This document shows, in pieces, positions 51,798 through 59,968 of a DNA stretch of 64,000 nt; positions within the stretch are counted from its first letter, which is position 1, and each line of letters opens with the position of its first letter. The notes beneath the pieces are model-generated. The model was not told where the DNA came from and ran no database searches. It saw only the letters and a list, made by a program, of their open reading frames with translations. This DNA is from Acidobacteriota bacterium (GTDB taxonomy: Bacteria > Acidobacteriota > Terriglobia > 20CM-2-55-15), in contig JAJEEE010000031.1 of NCBI GenBank assembly GCA_022821145.1, forward strand, positions 1 to 64,000. Reading direction: 5' to 3'. The position numbers and the translations under genes were made by a program.

Positions 51798-52559
51798 ATG
51801 ACCACAACGGAACCCGCGATGTCCCGACCCGAGCCTGAAGCGCCCGCGCGGTGGGGCTTCTGGGGAACCAGCCTCCTGGGCCTCCTGATCGGCATCCTCT
51901 TCGTTGTCACCCAGAGCATCGCGTTCATGTTCGGCGTCGTCGTGCAAGGCGTGGGCCTGTCGGACGCGGACATGGTGGCGTCCTTCGAGGGGGCCGCCGA
52001 GAACGGCACGCTGGTGTCGGGGGCTACGCTTCTCACGATGTTGCTCGGTTGCGCGATGGTGGTTTGGGCGGTGAAGCTGAAACAGGGCGCCGTTCTAACG
52101 GACTATCTGGCCCTGGGACCCGTCCCGAGGGCGGTCGTCGTCAAGTGGCTGGGGCTCACCGCCGCCTTCGTCCTGGTGTCGGATCTGACGACGATGGCCA
52201 TCGGGCGGCCGGTCGTCCCCCCGTTCATGACCGAGCTCTACGCCTCGGCGCAGCCGGCGTGGCTGTTGTGGCTCGCGTTGATCGTGGGCGCGCCCGTGTT
52301 CGAGGAGACGTTCTTCCGGGGGTTCCTGCTGCCCGGCTTCGCCGCGAGCTTTCTGAAGCCGGCCGGCGCGGTTGTCGTGACGGCCATTCTGTGGGCCGCG
52401 CTCCACCTGCAGTACGACGCCTACGGCATCGTAACGGTGTTCGTGATGGGCCTGCTGTTCGGCGCCGCGCGCGTGAAGACCGGATCGTTGTGGGTCCCGC
52501 TGGCGCTCCACGCGATGGTGAACCTGATCGCGACGGTCCAGGCGGCCGTATCGGGCTGA
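51798..52559 (+). CDS. CPBP family intramembrane glutamic endopeptidase
   Basis: The 253-residue protein has about seven transmembrane helices and the three motifs of the CPBP/Abi protease family: EETFFRG (about 168), a His in AALHLQYD (about 203) and HAMVN (about 237). Members cleave prenylated or other membrane substrates, or protect against bacteriocins; in many bacteria the role is unknown. It follows the PQQ gene by 39 bases and may share its transcript, but there is no functional link to draw. Confidence 0.92.
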   Translation: MTTTEPAMSRPEPEAPARWGFWGTSLLGLLIGILFVVTQSIAFMFGVVVQGVGLSDADMVASFEGAAENGTLVSGATLLTMLLGCAMVVWAVKLKQGAVLTDYLALGPVPRAVVVKWLGLTAAFVLVSDLTTMAIGRPVVPPFMTELYASAQPAWLLWLALIVGAPVFEETFFRGFLLPGFAASFLKPAGAVVVTAILWAALHLQYDAYGIVTVFVMGLLFGAARVKTGSLWVPLALHAMVNLIATVQAAVSG

Positions 52560-52631
52560 GGCGACGCCCGGGCCCGGTAACGCGATGACGGTCTTGGCGT
52601 ACTCGGAAACCCTTCGCGGGGACAGGAGCCG

Positions 52632-53144
52632 ATGATGTGGGAACGAGTGAAGTATGTCCTGAGACCGGACGTCGAGAAAATGACTCCGGCAGGAACCGTC
52701 ACCTACGGGGTCTTCCGATACGTTTTCAACGTTGCCGCCGGATTGGGCATTCTCTTCGTGGCTACCGCGATTTTCGAACCGGGGACCTTCATCGAATACC
52801 TGGCCGGTGACGGTCGGATCGTTCTCTGGGTCGCGTCTATTGTGTCCGGGGTTGCCGCCTACGAATCGTACGCGCGGGCTCGCGAACAGCAGGCGACCGG
52901 GAGTGAGCCGCGAAAGCGCAAGTGGCGCGGTCGGAGCGTTGCCTATGCCGCCGTGATGTGCGGCGGCGGGTATTACGGCCTGACCCTGCTGATCGAGTAT
53001 GTGGGATTGTCCGCGGCCACGATTGGCGACAACGTCGTTCTGGCGCTGACCGGAGGTGTGGCGAGCACGGCGGTGTACGCCGTTTTGTGGCGGCTTTGGA
53101 GTTCCAGGGAAGACCGGGGTAACCACGAACCTAACGGAGTCTAG
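52632..53144 (+). CDS. Hypothetical membrane protein with four transmembrane helices
   Basis: AGGAG precedes a double ATG; the second (52635) has better spacing (six bases) than the first (three). The roughly 170-residue protein shows hydrophobic helices at VFNVAAGLGILFVATAIFEP, IVLWVASIVSGVAAYESYAR, AAVMCGGGYYGLTLLIEYVG and ALTGGVASTAVYAVLWRLWS, with a basic loop between the second and third. I recognise no family. The stop codon TAG lies inside the left terminal repeat of the MITE-like element, so the natural C-terminus may have been altered by its insertion. Confidence 0.7.
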   Translation: MMWERVKYVLRPDVEKMTPAGTVTYGVFRYVFNVAAGLGILFVATAIFEPGTFIEYLAGDGRIVLWVASIVSGVAAYESYARAREQQATGSEPRKRKWRGRSVAYAAVMCGGGYYGLTLLIEYVGLSAATIGDNVVLALTGGVASTAVYAVLWRLWSSREDRGNHEPNGV

Positions 53145-53309
53145 GAGCCTGTGGTGAAACCCCGCGTCGCACCGAGACCGGTGAGGCATCCCGTCTGGCA
53201 AGGCGCGAGAAGGGAGCATATTCCCGATATGTGACCGACGAGCAACGCAGTCCAGACGGGATGCCACGCCGGTCGAATGCAGCAGGGGTTTCACCACAGG
53301 CTCCTAGAC
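53139..53309. mobile_element. MITE-like palindromic element with 25-bp perfect terminal inverted repeats
   Basis: Bases 53139-53163 (GTCTAGGAGCCTGTGGTGAA plus ACCCC) are the exact reverse complement of 53285-53309. Inside, 53175-53197 (GACCGG...GCATCCCGTCTGG) and the opposite arm near 53252-53274 (CCAGACGGGATGC...CCGGTC) pair with two mismatches, so almost the whole 171 bp can fold on itself. It has no ORF of its own. CTAG at both ends could be a 4-bp target duplication, as made by some IS5-type elements (inference). It touches the stop codon of the upstream membrane-protein gene. Confidence 0.88.
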
Positions 53310-54156
53310 GCGGGGACCTTCGTGCCGCGTGACCTGCCGCGGAGAGTTGGTCGGACCAATGACTCGCGGCGACGTCTCAACCCGCTGATCAAGCAAGCCT
53401 GGCTCGCATTCGACCGTCCGAAAGACATGTTCCCGGGTCACGTGGTGGAGACCGCGCTGATCCTGTTCTTCGGCGACTTCGACGCGTACATGGCGTCGGC
53501 GGTATGCGTGCTGACGGTCGGGAAAACCCGTTGTACGCAGACTTTCCGCAAGACGATCCGTTTCGGGGCTTTCCGCCGTTCACCGGGAGCGGAAACGACC
53601 GAAAGCCCCGTCGCTACATCGACGCGATGTCAGACTATGTCCGGGAAGCGCCCTACACGAGGTGGTTCGGCGACTTCGAGCACGTGCTCGAAGGCACGGG
53701 AGCGAACTGCCGTGATCGTGCGGAATCGACGGCGCTCTGGATCCATCTGGAGCTTTTCGACGTTCGACGCAACGGCTTCGGCATCTCAGTCCGACAGTAG
53801 GCTCCAATCGAAGTTCGGGACACGAGGGAAAGGGAAATCCTGGTGGCTCCATCCCACGATGTTCAGGAGTCGCTTGTCGGACTCGCTGAACTCAACACGA
53901 GTGAAACTTCTGTTCGAGGGACACAATGTGGCCAACAGATAGAACGTCCTCGACAAGACGGTGAGCTCGGTCTTGGTCGTGGCGGCGCCAGGGACGCAGT
54001 GTGCGAGAAAGAATGGACGGTTCCATGTCGTCCTTGCCGATAAGTCGATAGTCGTTGTCAGGCATCTTCATTCAACGTGGGTCCAGGCGCAGGGTTGAAT
54101 CGTCCGGCTCATAGGGAACGTGATCCACGGCGGGTCGCGCTCGGTCTTCCGAACCG
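53310..54156. other. Region without an intact gene; probable decayed coding sequence
   Basis: This 847-base stretch follows the MITE-like element. One frame reads protein-like (LNPLIKQAWLAFDRPKDMFP, then ALILFFGDFDAYMAS) up to about 53490; from there a different frame takes over (RENPLYADFPQDDPFRGFPP, YIDAMSDYVREAPYTRWFGD) to a stop at 53800. A frameshift in an old gene whose front was lost at the element would explain this. Further on, a readable segment (GRFHVVLADKSIVVVRHLHS) lies behind an in-frame TAG. I recognise no family and see no start signals. Confidence 0.4.
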
Positions 54157-54552
54157 TCATCGCATCCAGTTCTCGATTCGCAAGCCCGGCACGCGGCCGA
54201 ATTCGCCGCTGTCGTTCGTTACGAGGGTGGCGTCCAGGCTCCGGGCATGCGCCGCGATCAACAGGTCGTTCGCGCCGATGGGTTGACCGCGCTTGGCAAG
54301 CGCATGGCGAATCTCGCCATAGTGTTTCCCGGCCGCATGGTCGAATGGCGCGATCTCCAGATCCAGGCGGAAGGCGTCGAGTTCCCGTGCGTTCTGTGCG
54401 ACCCTCCTCGAATGCGCGACGCCATAGCACAGCTCGGCGTACGTGATCGCCGAAATCCGAATACTGCCGGCGTTCGCCGTGAAGCGCTCCCGGAGTCCCG
54501 GGTCGCGTTCGTTGATGAGATAGATGCAGATGTTCGTGTCCAGCATGAACAT
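54157..54552 (-). CDS. vapC: VapC-type PIN-domain toxin
   Basis: The 131-residue protein begins MFMLDTNICIYLINERDPGL, the classic VapC opening with the first catalytic Asp, and keeps Glu in SAITYAELCYGVAHS, Asp in PIGANDLLIAAHARSLDATL and Asp in LVTNDSGEFGRVPGLRIENW. All four PIN carboxylates are present, so it should be an active Mg-dependent RNase. It overlaps the antitoxin stop by one base (TGATG). It is close to the enterobacterial/FitB-like VapC group in motif layout. Confidence 0.95.
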   Translation of the reverse strand: MFMLDTNICIYLINERDPGLRERFTANAGSIRISAITYAELCYGVAHSRRVAQNARELDAFRLDLEIAPFDHAAGKHYGEIRHALAKRGQPIGANDLLIAAHARSLDATLVTNDSGEFGRVPGLRIENWMR

Positions 54553-54794
54553 CAGCGAATCTCGCCCCGATCCTCGAGTGGCGGCTCAAGCCGCTCGGGC
54601 AGGGATCCGCGCGTCGACGAGTCGAAGTACGCGCGCCAGTTCTTTCCGCGCGGGCGCAGGGTCAGGCAATCGCCCTCCTTGATCACTTCGACTTCGGACG
54701 TGTCGAACCGGCACGGCGCCGGCAGACGCACTGCCTGACTGCGGCCGCTCCAAAACACCTTCGCGATCCCCCGGTACTCCACGGTCTGGCTCAC
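54552..54794 (-). CDS. vapB: VapB-type antitoxin (AbrB/SpoVT fold)
   Basis: A GTG start with GGGGAGG five bases upstream opens an 80-residue protein: RGIAKVFWSGRSQAVRLPAP, FDTSEVEVIKEGDCLTLRPR and a toxin-binding tail containing WRAYFDSSTRGSLPERLEPP. The N-terminal half is the swapped-hairpin AbrB DNA-binding fold that autoregulates vapBC operons. It is directly followed by vapC with a TGATG overlap. Confidence 0.94.
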   Translation of the reverse strand: MSQTVEYRGIAKVFWSGRSQAVRLPAPCRFDTSEVEVIKEGDCLTLRPRGKNWRAYFDSSTRGSLPERLEPPLEDRGEIR

Positions 54795-54814
54795 GACGAC
54801 CTCCCCAGCATGGA

Positions 54815-54828
54815 ATATCTCACGATAT
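54815..54828. promoter_or_regulatory. Inverted repeat in the vapBC promoter region
   Basis: ATATC-tcac-GATAT lies 20 bases upstream of the vapB start in an AT-rich patch that reads TGGTATATATCGTGAGATAT on the minus strand. It may be the VapBC operator overlapping the -10 region. Confidence 0.35.
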
Positions 54829-55113
54829 ATACCATCAGAGCGCCGGTTCCGGCAAGCCGTTGGGCCGCCGAACCCACAGCCCCGACCCGCGCGGCGGCGA
54901 TGGTGCAGGCCGAGACGGCCTGGAGCTGGATGGACGGGGAGAACGTGGACACGGCGGTCATCTCGGCGGGCGCGGACGTGAGCGGTGTCGAGGTCGTGTC
55001 GCGTCCCGGAAGTTCGAAACAGGTCGAACCGTCCACGACATGCCGGATGGCGCTCTCTGTAGTGTCAGGGAGCACGGCAAGCGCCTCGATCGAAACGTTG
55101 CGCGCGGCGTCCA
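54829..55113. other. Spacer without a supported gene
   Basis: Between the vapBC promoter patch and the DNA-alkylation-repair stop there are about 285 bases (319 counting from vapB). ORFs cross it on both strands but all are composition-driven and lack start signals or family-like sequence. Confidence 0.5.
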
Positions 55114-55842
55114 TCAGCACCGGATCGTCTTGCGTTTCCGGCCTATTCTTCCCATCCCTTCGATCTTGTCGATATACGCGGTGGCCAGCGGAACCTTGCA
55201 CGCCGTGTCGCCTATGTCGACCGATACGACGCCGATCCGGGCGGCCGCCGCCCGCGCCCGCTTCGTCAGGGGCTCGACGTAAGCCCCGACCGAGATCACG
55301 AAACCGTTCATCGTGTACCGCACGCGGTTCTCGGCCCGGTCGATCTCCCGGACCACCGTATCCAGAAGATCCTCGATCTCCTTCAGGTCCAGATCCGCAT
55401 CCGGCGCCGTCGCGACGATGCCGGAGTAGGTGCACCAGCCGGCCGCTGCGACGTGTTCCCGCCGCGACCGGATCCACTTCAGCGCGATCTCGCGCGCGTG
55501 CGGGTTCTCGACCGCCACCCAGGCCACGGTGTTCTCCGCAATCATGGACATGCCCTCGGCCCTCTTCGCCCATCCATCGAGTTGCTTCCGGGTCATGCGG
55601 GAACCGTCCGCCACCATACCGGCCAGGTACATCGCGTCCAGGTTCCCGGTGTCGTAAATCGCGCACGCGAGATCGTGTTCGCCCTTGATGGTCTTGGCGA
55701 CTTTCTTGAGATCGGCCACGCTCACGCCGAAGCTGCGGTCGGCGGCCATCCCGTGCCGCTCATACATCCTGCGCGTCCGTTCGCGGCCCATGGATTCGAG
55801 CCGGAGCATGATCGATTCGACGGTCGGCATCGGATGGCGCAT
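55114..55842 (-). CDS. DNA alkylation repair protein (AlkD-like HEAT repeats)
   Basis: The 242-residue protein is built from helical ALK/HEAT-like repeats: MYERHGMAADRSFGVSVADL near the start, the characteristic LAGMVADGSRMTRKQLDGWA and MIAENTVAWVAVENPHAREI in the middle, and KVPLATAYIDKIEGMGRIGR at the end. The family contains the AlkC/AlkD glycosylases that remove alkylated purines, but many members are uncharacterised. It lies between two toxin-antitoxin pairs and is transcribed alone. Confidence 0.88.
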   Translation of the reverse strand: MRHPMPTVESIMLRLESMGRERTRRMYERHGMAADRSFGVSVADLKKVAKTIKGEHDLACAIYDTGNLDAMYLAGMVADGSRMTRKQLDGWAKRAEGMSMIAENTVAWVAVENPHAREIALKWIRSRREHVAAAGWCTYSGIVATAPDADLDLKEIEDLLDTVVREIDRAENRVRYTMNGFVISVGAYVEPLTKRARAAAARIGVVSVDIGDTACKVPLATAYIDKIEGMGRIGRKRKTIRC

Positions 55843-55932
55843 CGGAATGTTGCGAAGAGAAGATGGGCGTGCTTCGTTGGGCCTTCAGACGTAGAGCAGC
55901 GATTCCATACGCGTCCGCCCCGCCGCGCGTGG

Positions 55933-56370
55933 TCAGAACGAAACGTAACCGCCAAGCTGAAGAAGTACGATCGACGCCCCGCCGGGCACGACCCCGCGGT
56001 TGACGATGAAGCGTGCTCCGTACCGCCGTCCGAGAGTCAGACTCCCGCCGACGTTGTGCAAGACGTCACCCCCGTCGTACTCCAACCCGACACGCACGGC
56101 GGGACGCACAAGCCAACCCGAGCGCCCGAGGCGCACCGACGCGCCGAGACGGCTGGCCGTTCCCGCCAGATCCACGCAGCGATAGTTTTCCACCATCCCG
56201 TACGCCGACACCGGGCCCGCGACGCGCCCTTCCACGCCGACGTAATGGCCGGGACACGCGAGACTGTTGCCGCCGGTGACGCCGGCCTCGAGCATCAGCC
56301 GTCCGGGCGATTCCTGCGCCACCGCCGCAGCGGGCAGCGCCAATAGACACGACAACCACAGTTTTCGCAT
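55933..56370 (-). CDS. Small exported outer-membrane-beta-barrel-like protein
   Basis: The ATG at 56370 is preceded by GGAGG at six bases and opens a signal peptide (MRKLWLSCLLALPAAAVAQE); the 28 residues before it in the track are not needed. The mature 125 residues alternate polar and hydrophobic positions (RLMLEAGVTGGNSLACPGHY, RLGASVRLGRSGWLVRPAVR, GGSLTLGRRYGARFIVNRGV) and end in GYVSF, a terminal Phe typical of outer-membrane barrels. Two cysteines may pair. Function unknown. Confidence 0.75.
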   Translation of the reverse strand: MRKLWLSCLLALPAAAVAQESPGRLMLEAGVTGGNSLACPGHYVGVEGRVAGPVSAYGMVENYRCVDLAGTASRLGASVRLGRSGWLVRPAVRVGLEYDGGDVLHNVGGSLTLGRRYGARFIVNRGVVPGGASIVLLQLGGYVSF

Positions 56371-56549
56371 TTCGATCCTCCGTCCGGTCGCTCGATTATA
56401 AATTCTGCCAGCGGCGTGCTTTGCTTTCAGGAACGCGGCACGTTGAACACACAAGAGCGGAATACGGAGACGGAGGTGGGTCCGGGATCCCGGTCGACGT
56501 TGTCATGGGCGCAGCCCTCGCGCTATCCGTACGGGCGGCCGTAGCCGCG

Positions 56550-56945
56550 TCATCCCGGAATGCCCGGGACGTACCGCACATGGGGTATGCCCCGGAAATC
56601 GATGTCTTGGGTCCACAGCGTTGCGCCGGTCAGTTGCGCGGTGGCCAGGATGATGCCGTCGGCCATCGCAAGCCCGCGTTCGTGCGCGAGGCGTGCGGCC
56701 TGAAGGGCCAGGGAGGACGTCAGCGGGACCGAGCGCCCGCGGTTCATGAGCGCGGCCGCGCGCAGCGCGTCGTCCTCGCCCCGGCGGCGCAACACCACGC
56801 GAAAGACCTCGTACACGCTCACGGTGGGCACGACCAGTCGGCTTGCGTCCGCAAGGGGTTCGGCGTAAACGCCGGCGTTGGGCCCGTCGGTGAAGTACTC
56901 GATCCAGCCGGAGGAGTCAACGAGGTTGATTGTGTCCGCCGCCAC
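56550..56945 (-). CDS. vapC: PIN-domain toxin paired with an AbrB-type antitoxin
   Basis: A GTG start opens a 131-residue PIN protein: NLVDSSGWIEYFTDGPNAGV with the first Asp, Glu in TVSVYEVFRVVLRR, Asp in LAMADGIILATAQL and Asp in TLWTQDIDFRGIPHVRYVPG. It starts two bases after the antitoxin stop. All PIN carboxylates are kept. Confidence 0.92.
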   Translation of the reverse strand: MAADTINLVDSSGWIEYFTDGPNAGVYAEPLADASRLVVPTVSVYEVFRVVLRRRGEDDALRAAALMNRGRSVPLTSSLALQAARLAHERGLAMADGIILATAQLTGATLWTQDIDFRGIPHVRYVPGIPG

Positions 56946-56947
56946 GC

Positions 56948-57154
56948 TCAGAGTTCACGGTCCGGTTCGCGCTCGAACCGCGGGTCCATGCCGGCCAGAA
57001 AGCCCCGCATCTCGCCCATCTCCCTCACAGGCACCAGCTCGATGCGGTCGCCGTAGGGCAAGACTTCGAGGCGCTGTCCGGGCTGGATGCCAAGGGACTC
57101 GCGGACCGGTTTGGGAATGACGACTTGGTACTTTGCGGAAACTCTGACCTGTTG
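56948..57154 (-). CDS. AbrB/MazE-type antitoxin
   Basis: I choose the GTG at 57154, six bases after AAGGTG, rather than the GTG four codons up; the product then begins as family members do (VQQVRVSAKYQVVIPKPVRE). The 68 residues carry the AbrB hairpin (GIQPGQRLEVLPYGDRIELV) and a short toxin-binding tail (FLAGMDPRFEREPDREL). It forms an operon with the PIN toxin two bases downstream. Confidence 0.9.
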   Translation of the reverse strand, partial: QQVRVSAKYQVVIPKPVRESLGIQPGQRLEVLPYGDRIELVPVREMGEMRGFLAGMDPRFEREPDREL

Positions 57155-57518
57155 CACGGGAATCACCTTCGATCAGGAGAACATCATATGACTCTAACAT
57201 GAACGGCGCGCAGCCTCCCGTGGCGCTGCCGTGTCCGGAGTGCCGCTCCACGAGCGTGTCAGCTTCGCCGTGCGGGGTTCAACGAGCTAGGGCAGTCCGG
57301 CAAGGACGGCGACTAGCGGGCAAGCGAGCGGTGGAATCGCTCGCGACGAATACCGCCGGGTGCGCGAAGCTGGATTTCTCGCTGGTGGTGAACTGGCGCC
57401 GATGGCCATGCGGTATACGCCAACCGTCTGGAGGGCGAGATGAACTAGCCCGCATTTCTCGGTGTGCCGTGACCGGAACAAGCCGGATGCGTATGATGAA
57501 GCGTGATTCCCGTCTGAA
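57155..57518. other. Spacer without a supported gene
   Basis: This 364-base stretch has a short AT-rich patch (ACATCATATGACTCTAACAT) just upstream of the antitoxin, likely its promoter. The remainder contains only composition-driven ORFs, none with start signals or recognisable sequence. It may be remnant DNA of the accessory island. Confidence 0.5.
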
Positions 57519-57956
57519 TCATCCGAGTATTCCCTTCCGGATTCCCATGAATTTTCGTTGTTTTCGTTGAGTCGCTGCCGAATAGGCAAAGTTGAGAGTG
57601 CAGACTTGAAACAACCCAAAGGCCAACTCGTGATTTGATGGTTCCAGGGCCTCGTTCAACGATGCCATTCTGTCGCTGATCGGTAGCGATCCAACAGCGA
57701 TCTCGATGATTACTTCGAACGCCTTCCGACACGTCGCCGTGCCCCAGAATTCCTGGTCGTATGCAAGTTCGCGATTGAGAACATCGATATAGTCCACGAC
57801 GAAGGGTTGAGCCGGCCGGGGCAAACCGTCGACCTCGCTAAGAAGTGCTTTCTGGAGATTGGAAACTGAGGTCCGCCTCAGGTGACGCTCCACAAGCCTT
57901 CGATACGGATTCTCGCCGGCTTCACTCGGAAACTCATCGAGGTGGCTCGTAGTCAT
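57519..57956 (-). CDS. Hypothetical protein, helical
   Basis: GGGGAG lies seven bases before the ATG. The 145-residue protein looks real (mixed composition, lower GC than neighbours): NPYRRLVERHLRRTSVSNLQ, RPAQPFVVDYIDVLNRELAY, CRKAFEVIIEIAVGSLPISD and FGLFQVCTLNFAYSAATQRK are predicted amphipathic helices. I recognise no family. Its base composition and setting next to an IS fragment suggest acquisition by transfer. Confidence 0.6.
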   Translation of the reverse strand: MTTSHLDEFPSEAGENPYRRLVERHLRRTSVSNLQKALLSEVDGLPRPAQPFVVDYIDVLNRELAYDQEFWGTATCRKAFEVIIEIAVGSLPISDRMASLNEALEPSNHELAFGLFQVCTLNFAYSAATQRKQRKFMGIRKGILG

Positions 57957-58011
57957 GAGGTCACTCCCCTTCCGATACGACCTTGTACCACCGTCGGTTC
58001 CCGAGGCGGAT

Positions 58012-58031
58012 AAATTTTGGGAAATTTTGGG
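58012..58031. repeat. Two-copy 10-bp direct repeat
   Basis: AAATTTTGGG occurs twice in tandem, followed by AAT, 80 bases upstream of the truncated transposase. It is strikingly AT-rich for this DNA and may belong to the left end of the insertion sequence. A -10-like TATAGT at 58088-58093 precedes the transposase start. Confidence 0.6.
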
Positions 58032-58110
58032 AATTATGTCGGAGAGTCACAATTCCCGCTTGACGCGCCGTGCGCCCCGACCTGCCCTATAGTCACATTC
58101 GGAGGCGCGT

Positions 58111-58497
58111 ATGGCTCACAAGGCACCCGGCAGACACCACCGCGAAGGCGTGACGCTGCTTCAGATCGCAGACATGTTCAGCGACGAGGCCGCGGCGAAG
58201 GAATGGATCGCGCAACGTCGTTGGCCCGAGAATCCGCGCTGCCCGTACTGCGGAACGGACAACGTCCAGGTGGGCATCAAGCATCGAACGATGACGCACC
58301 GCTGCCGGGAGTGCCCGGATCGCCGGATGTTCACGCTTCAGACGCGCACCGTCATGGAAGGCTCGAAGCTGCCGTTTCGGATCTGGGCGATGGGTATGTA
58401 CCTGTTCACGACGAACCTCAAGGGGATCTCGTCAATGCGGCTGCATCGCGAGCTTGGGATCGGCCAGAAAGCCGCCTGGTTCATGCTCCATCGGTCG
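58111..58497 (+). pseudogene. IS1595-family transposase, N-terminal fragment
   Basis: The start is good (GGAGG five bases before the ATG). Residues 1-129 match the front of IS1595/ISXO2-type transposases: ADMFSDEAAAKEWIAQRRWP, the zinc ribbon CPYCG...CREC with RRMFTLQTRTVMEGSKLPFR, and LHRELGIGQKAAWFMLHR. The sequence then stops matching and runs on 28 unrelated residues to a TGA at 58584; the DDE catalytic domain is missing. It is a dead remnant cut at its 3' side. No second half is found in the window. Confidence 0.85.
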
Positions 58498-58706
58498 CGG
58501 ATCCATGTTCTATATTTGACTTCGGCGGGCGCGGGTAGAACTCATGGTATAGCCGTAGGGCCATCGTCCGATAGTGCGCGCTGAAACGAGGGCGGGTGCT
58601 GGAATCATAGACGGTGGCGATGCCGGTTTCGGACCGGGACCGCGTGACCGCGATCGAGACACCGTGGGCGGTGCGAAGTCCCGCCACGGCAGGCGGCGAT
58701 GACTGC

Positions 58707-59474
58707 ATGAAACGCGTGAACTACGACGAAATCGCCGACAAGTACGACGAGCCGTCGCGCGATCATGGGGTGGACGCGAACCTGATCGCCTTCCTGCGCG
58801 TGCGCTCGCCGACCGTCACCTCGCGCGTCCGCCTGCTCGATGTCGGCTGCGGAACGGGAAAGCAGATTCAAGCCAATCGCGCGGCGTTCCCGGGGGCCGC
58901 CATCGTGGGAACCGATCTGTCGATCGGCATGCTGAGGATCGCGCGCGGGCGATGCCGCGACGTGCCCTGGGTGCAGGGCGACGGGTCGAACCTTCCGTTT
59001 CGTCACGACGCGTTCGACTACATCAGCAACCAGTTTTCCTATCCGCACATGCAGGAGAAGGAGCGGTTCATCGCCGAGGTGCTGCGCGTGCTCCGGCCCG
59101 GCGGCCGATTCGTGATGACCAACGTCGATCCCTGGTCGATGGACGGCTGGATCCTGTACCGGTTTTTCCCGGAAGCCCGCGAGCTCGACCATCGCGACTT
59201 CATGACGGCGGAAGAGTTCTGCGACGCCATGCGCTCCGCCGGATTTGCGTACATCGAGACGCGGCGGGAGCACCGGCGCACCCGCGAGAGGCTCGGCGAA
59301 TATCTGGCCTACGCCTCGGAGCGGCACCGCACGTCGCATTTCGTGGCGATGTCGGACGCGGAGTATCGCGCGGGTCTCGGCCGCGTGGAGCGCGCCATCG
59401 CGGCGGCGCATCCGGAGGACACGGTCCCTTCCGAAACCTGCCTGTTGACGATACGGGGGGACAAGCCGCGTTAA
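58707..59474 (+). CDS. Class I SAM-dependent methyltransferase
   Basis: I start at the ATG at 58707 (MKRVNYDEIADKYDEPSRDH), the usual beginning for this group; the 31 residues before it in the track show no family character. The 255-residue protein has the SAM motif LLDVGCGTGKQ (about 44), the acidic end of strand 2 (IVGTDLSIGMLRIARG), VQGDGSNLPFRHDAFDYISN and EVLRVLRPGGRFVMTNV. It is a UbiE/Methyltransf_11-like enzyme acting on an unknown small molecule. It lies alone behind the IS fragment; 59475-59767 behind it holds no supported gene. Confidence 0.88.
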   Translation: MKRVNYDEIADKYDEPSRDHGVDANLIAFLRVRSPTVTSRVRLLDVGCGTGKQIQANRAAFPGAAIVGTDLSIGMLRIARGRCRDVPWVQGDGSNLPFRHDAFDYISNQFSYPHMQEKERFIAEVLRVLRPGGRFVMTNVDPWSMDGWILYRFFPEARELDHRDFMTAEEFCDAMRSAGFAYIETRREHRRTRERLGEYLAYASERHRTSHFVAMSDAEYRAGLGRVERAIAAAHPEDTVPSETCLLTIRGDKPR

Positions 59475-59767
59475 CGAGGGCCGGGGCCAGCGCCAGAGTA
59501 ACGACATGGCTCGTGTGCAGTACACACGTTGCAGGGATTTTCGCGGCAAGCGTGGATTTCCCATTCGCCGGAGTGCGCTTCGCACGGTGGACAGGTTCGA
59601 ACCGAGGTTAGAACGGGGCGGGGCTTCGGGACGCTTCGTGGAATCGCGACGATCCAGGTGGCGATTTCAGTCGACGCGGCGCCAGAGGCGCCTTTTCCAG
59701 AGAACGAATCCACTAAGACAACCGCACGAACTCGCGTGACCGGACCCCAGTGGTGTATCATCGGTGT

Positions 59768-59968
59768 ATGGCACGCACCAACGTTGATGTTGACGAAGAA
59801 GCCTGTGCGGCGGTGATGCGGCGTTACCGCTTGGCGACCAAGCGGGAAGCGGTCAATTTTGCCTTAAGATCGCTTGCGTCGGAACCGTTCAGCCTCGAGG
59901 AAGCCCGTCGGATGCGTGGATCCGGTTGGGAAGGCGATCTGGACGAAATGCGCGGACGCTCCGAGTGA
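59768..59968 (+). CDS. vapB: VapB-type antitoxin (ribbon-helix-helix-like)
   Basis: The second Met of the track ORF (59768) opens a 66-residue protein typical of short VapB antitoxins: MARTNVDVDEEACAAVMRRY, then RLATKREAVNFALRSLASEP and a tail EARRMRGSGWEGDLDEMRGR that should bind the toxin. It overlaps the downstream PIN gene as GTGA. GTGTAT occurs twice just upstream (59752 and 59764) and might be part of the operator. Confidence 0.92.
   Translation: MARTNVDVDEEACAAVMRRYRLATKREAVNFALRSLASEPFSLEEARRMRGSGWEGDLDEMRGRSE

Noticed and set aside
54810-55688. 292-residue plus-strand ORF over the DNA-alkylation-repair gene
   Set aside because: No start signals, shadow composition, and the minus-strand frame has clear AlkD-like repeats.
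57199-57570. 123-residue plus-strand ORF
   Set aside because: No ribosome binding site, no recognisable sequence, and it overlaps the end of a better-supported minus-strand gene.
58481-58708. 75-residue minus-strand ORF at the end of the IS1595 fragment
   Set aside because: Part of it (LRLYHEFYPRPPKSNI) looks protein-like and could be a remnant of another gene, but there is no start signal or family to support it.
59475-59767. Short ORFs between the methyltransferase and vapB, and a small palindrome CGTGTG-cagta-CACACG near 59512
   Set aside because: ORFs lack start signals and family likeness; a 6-bp palindrome alone is weak evidence of function.
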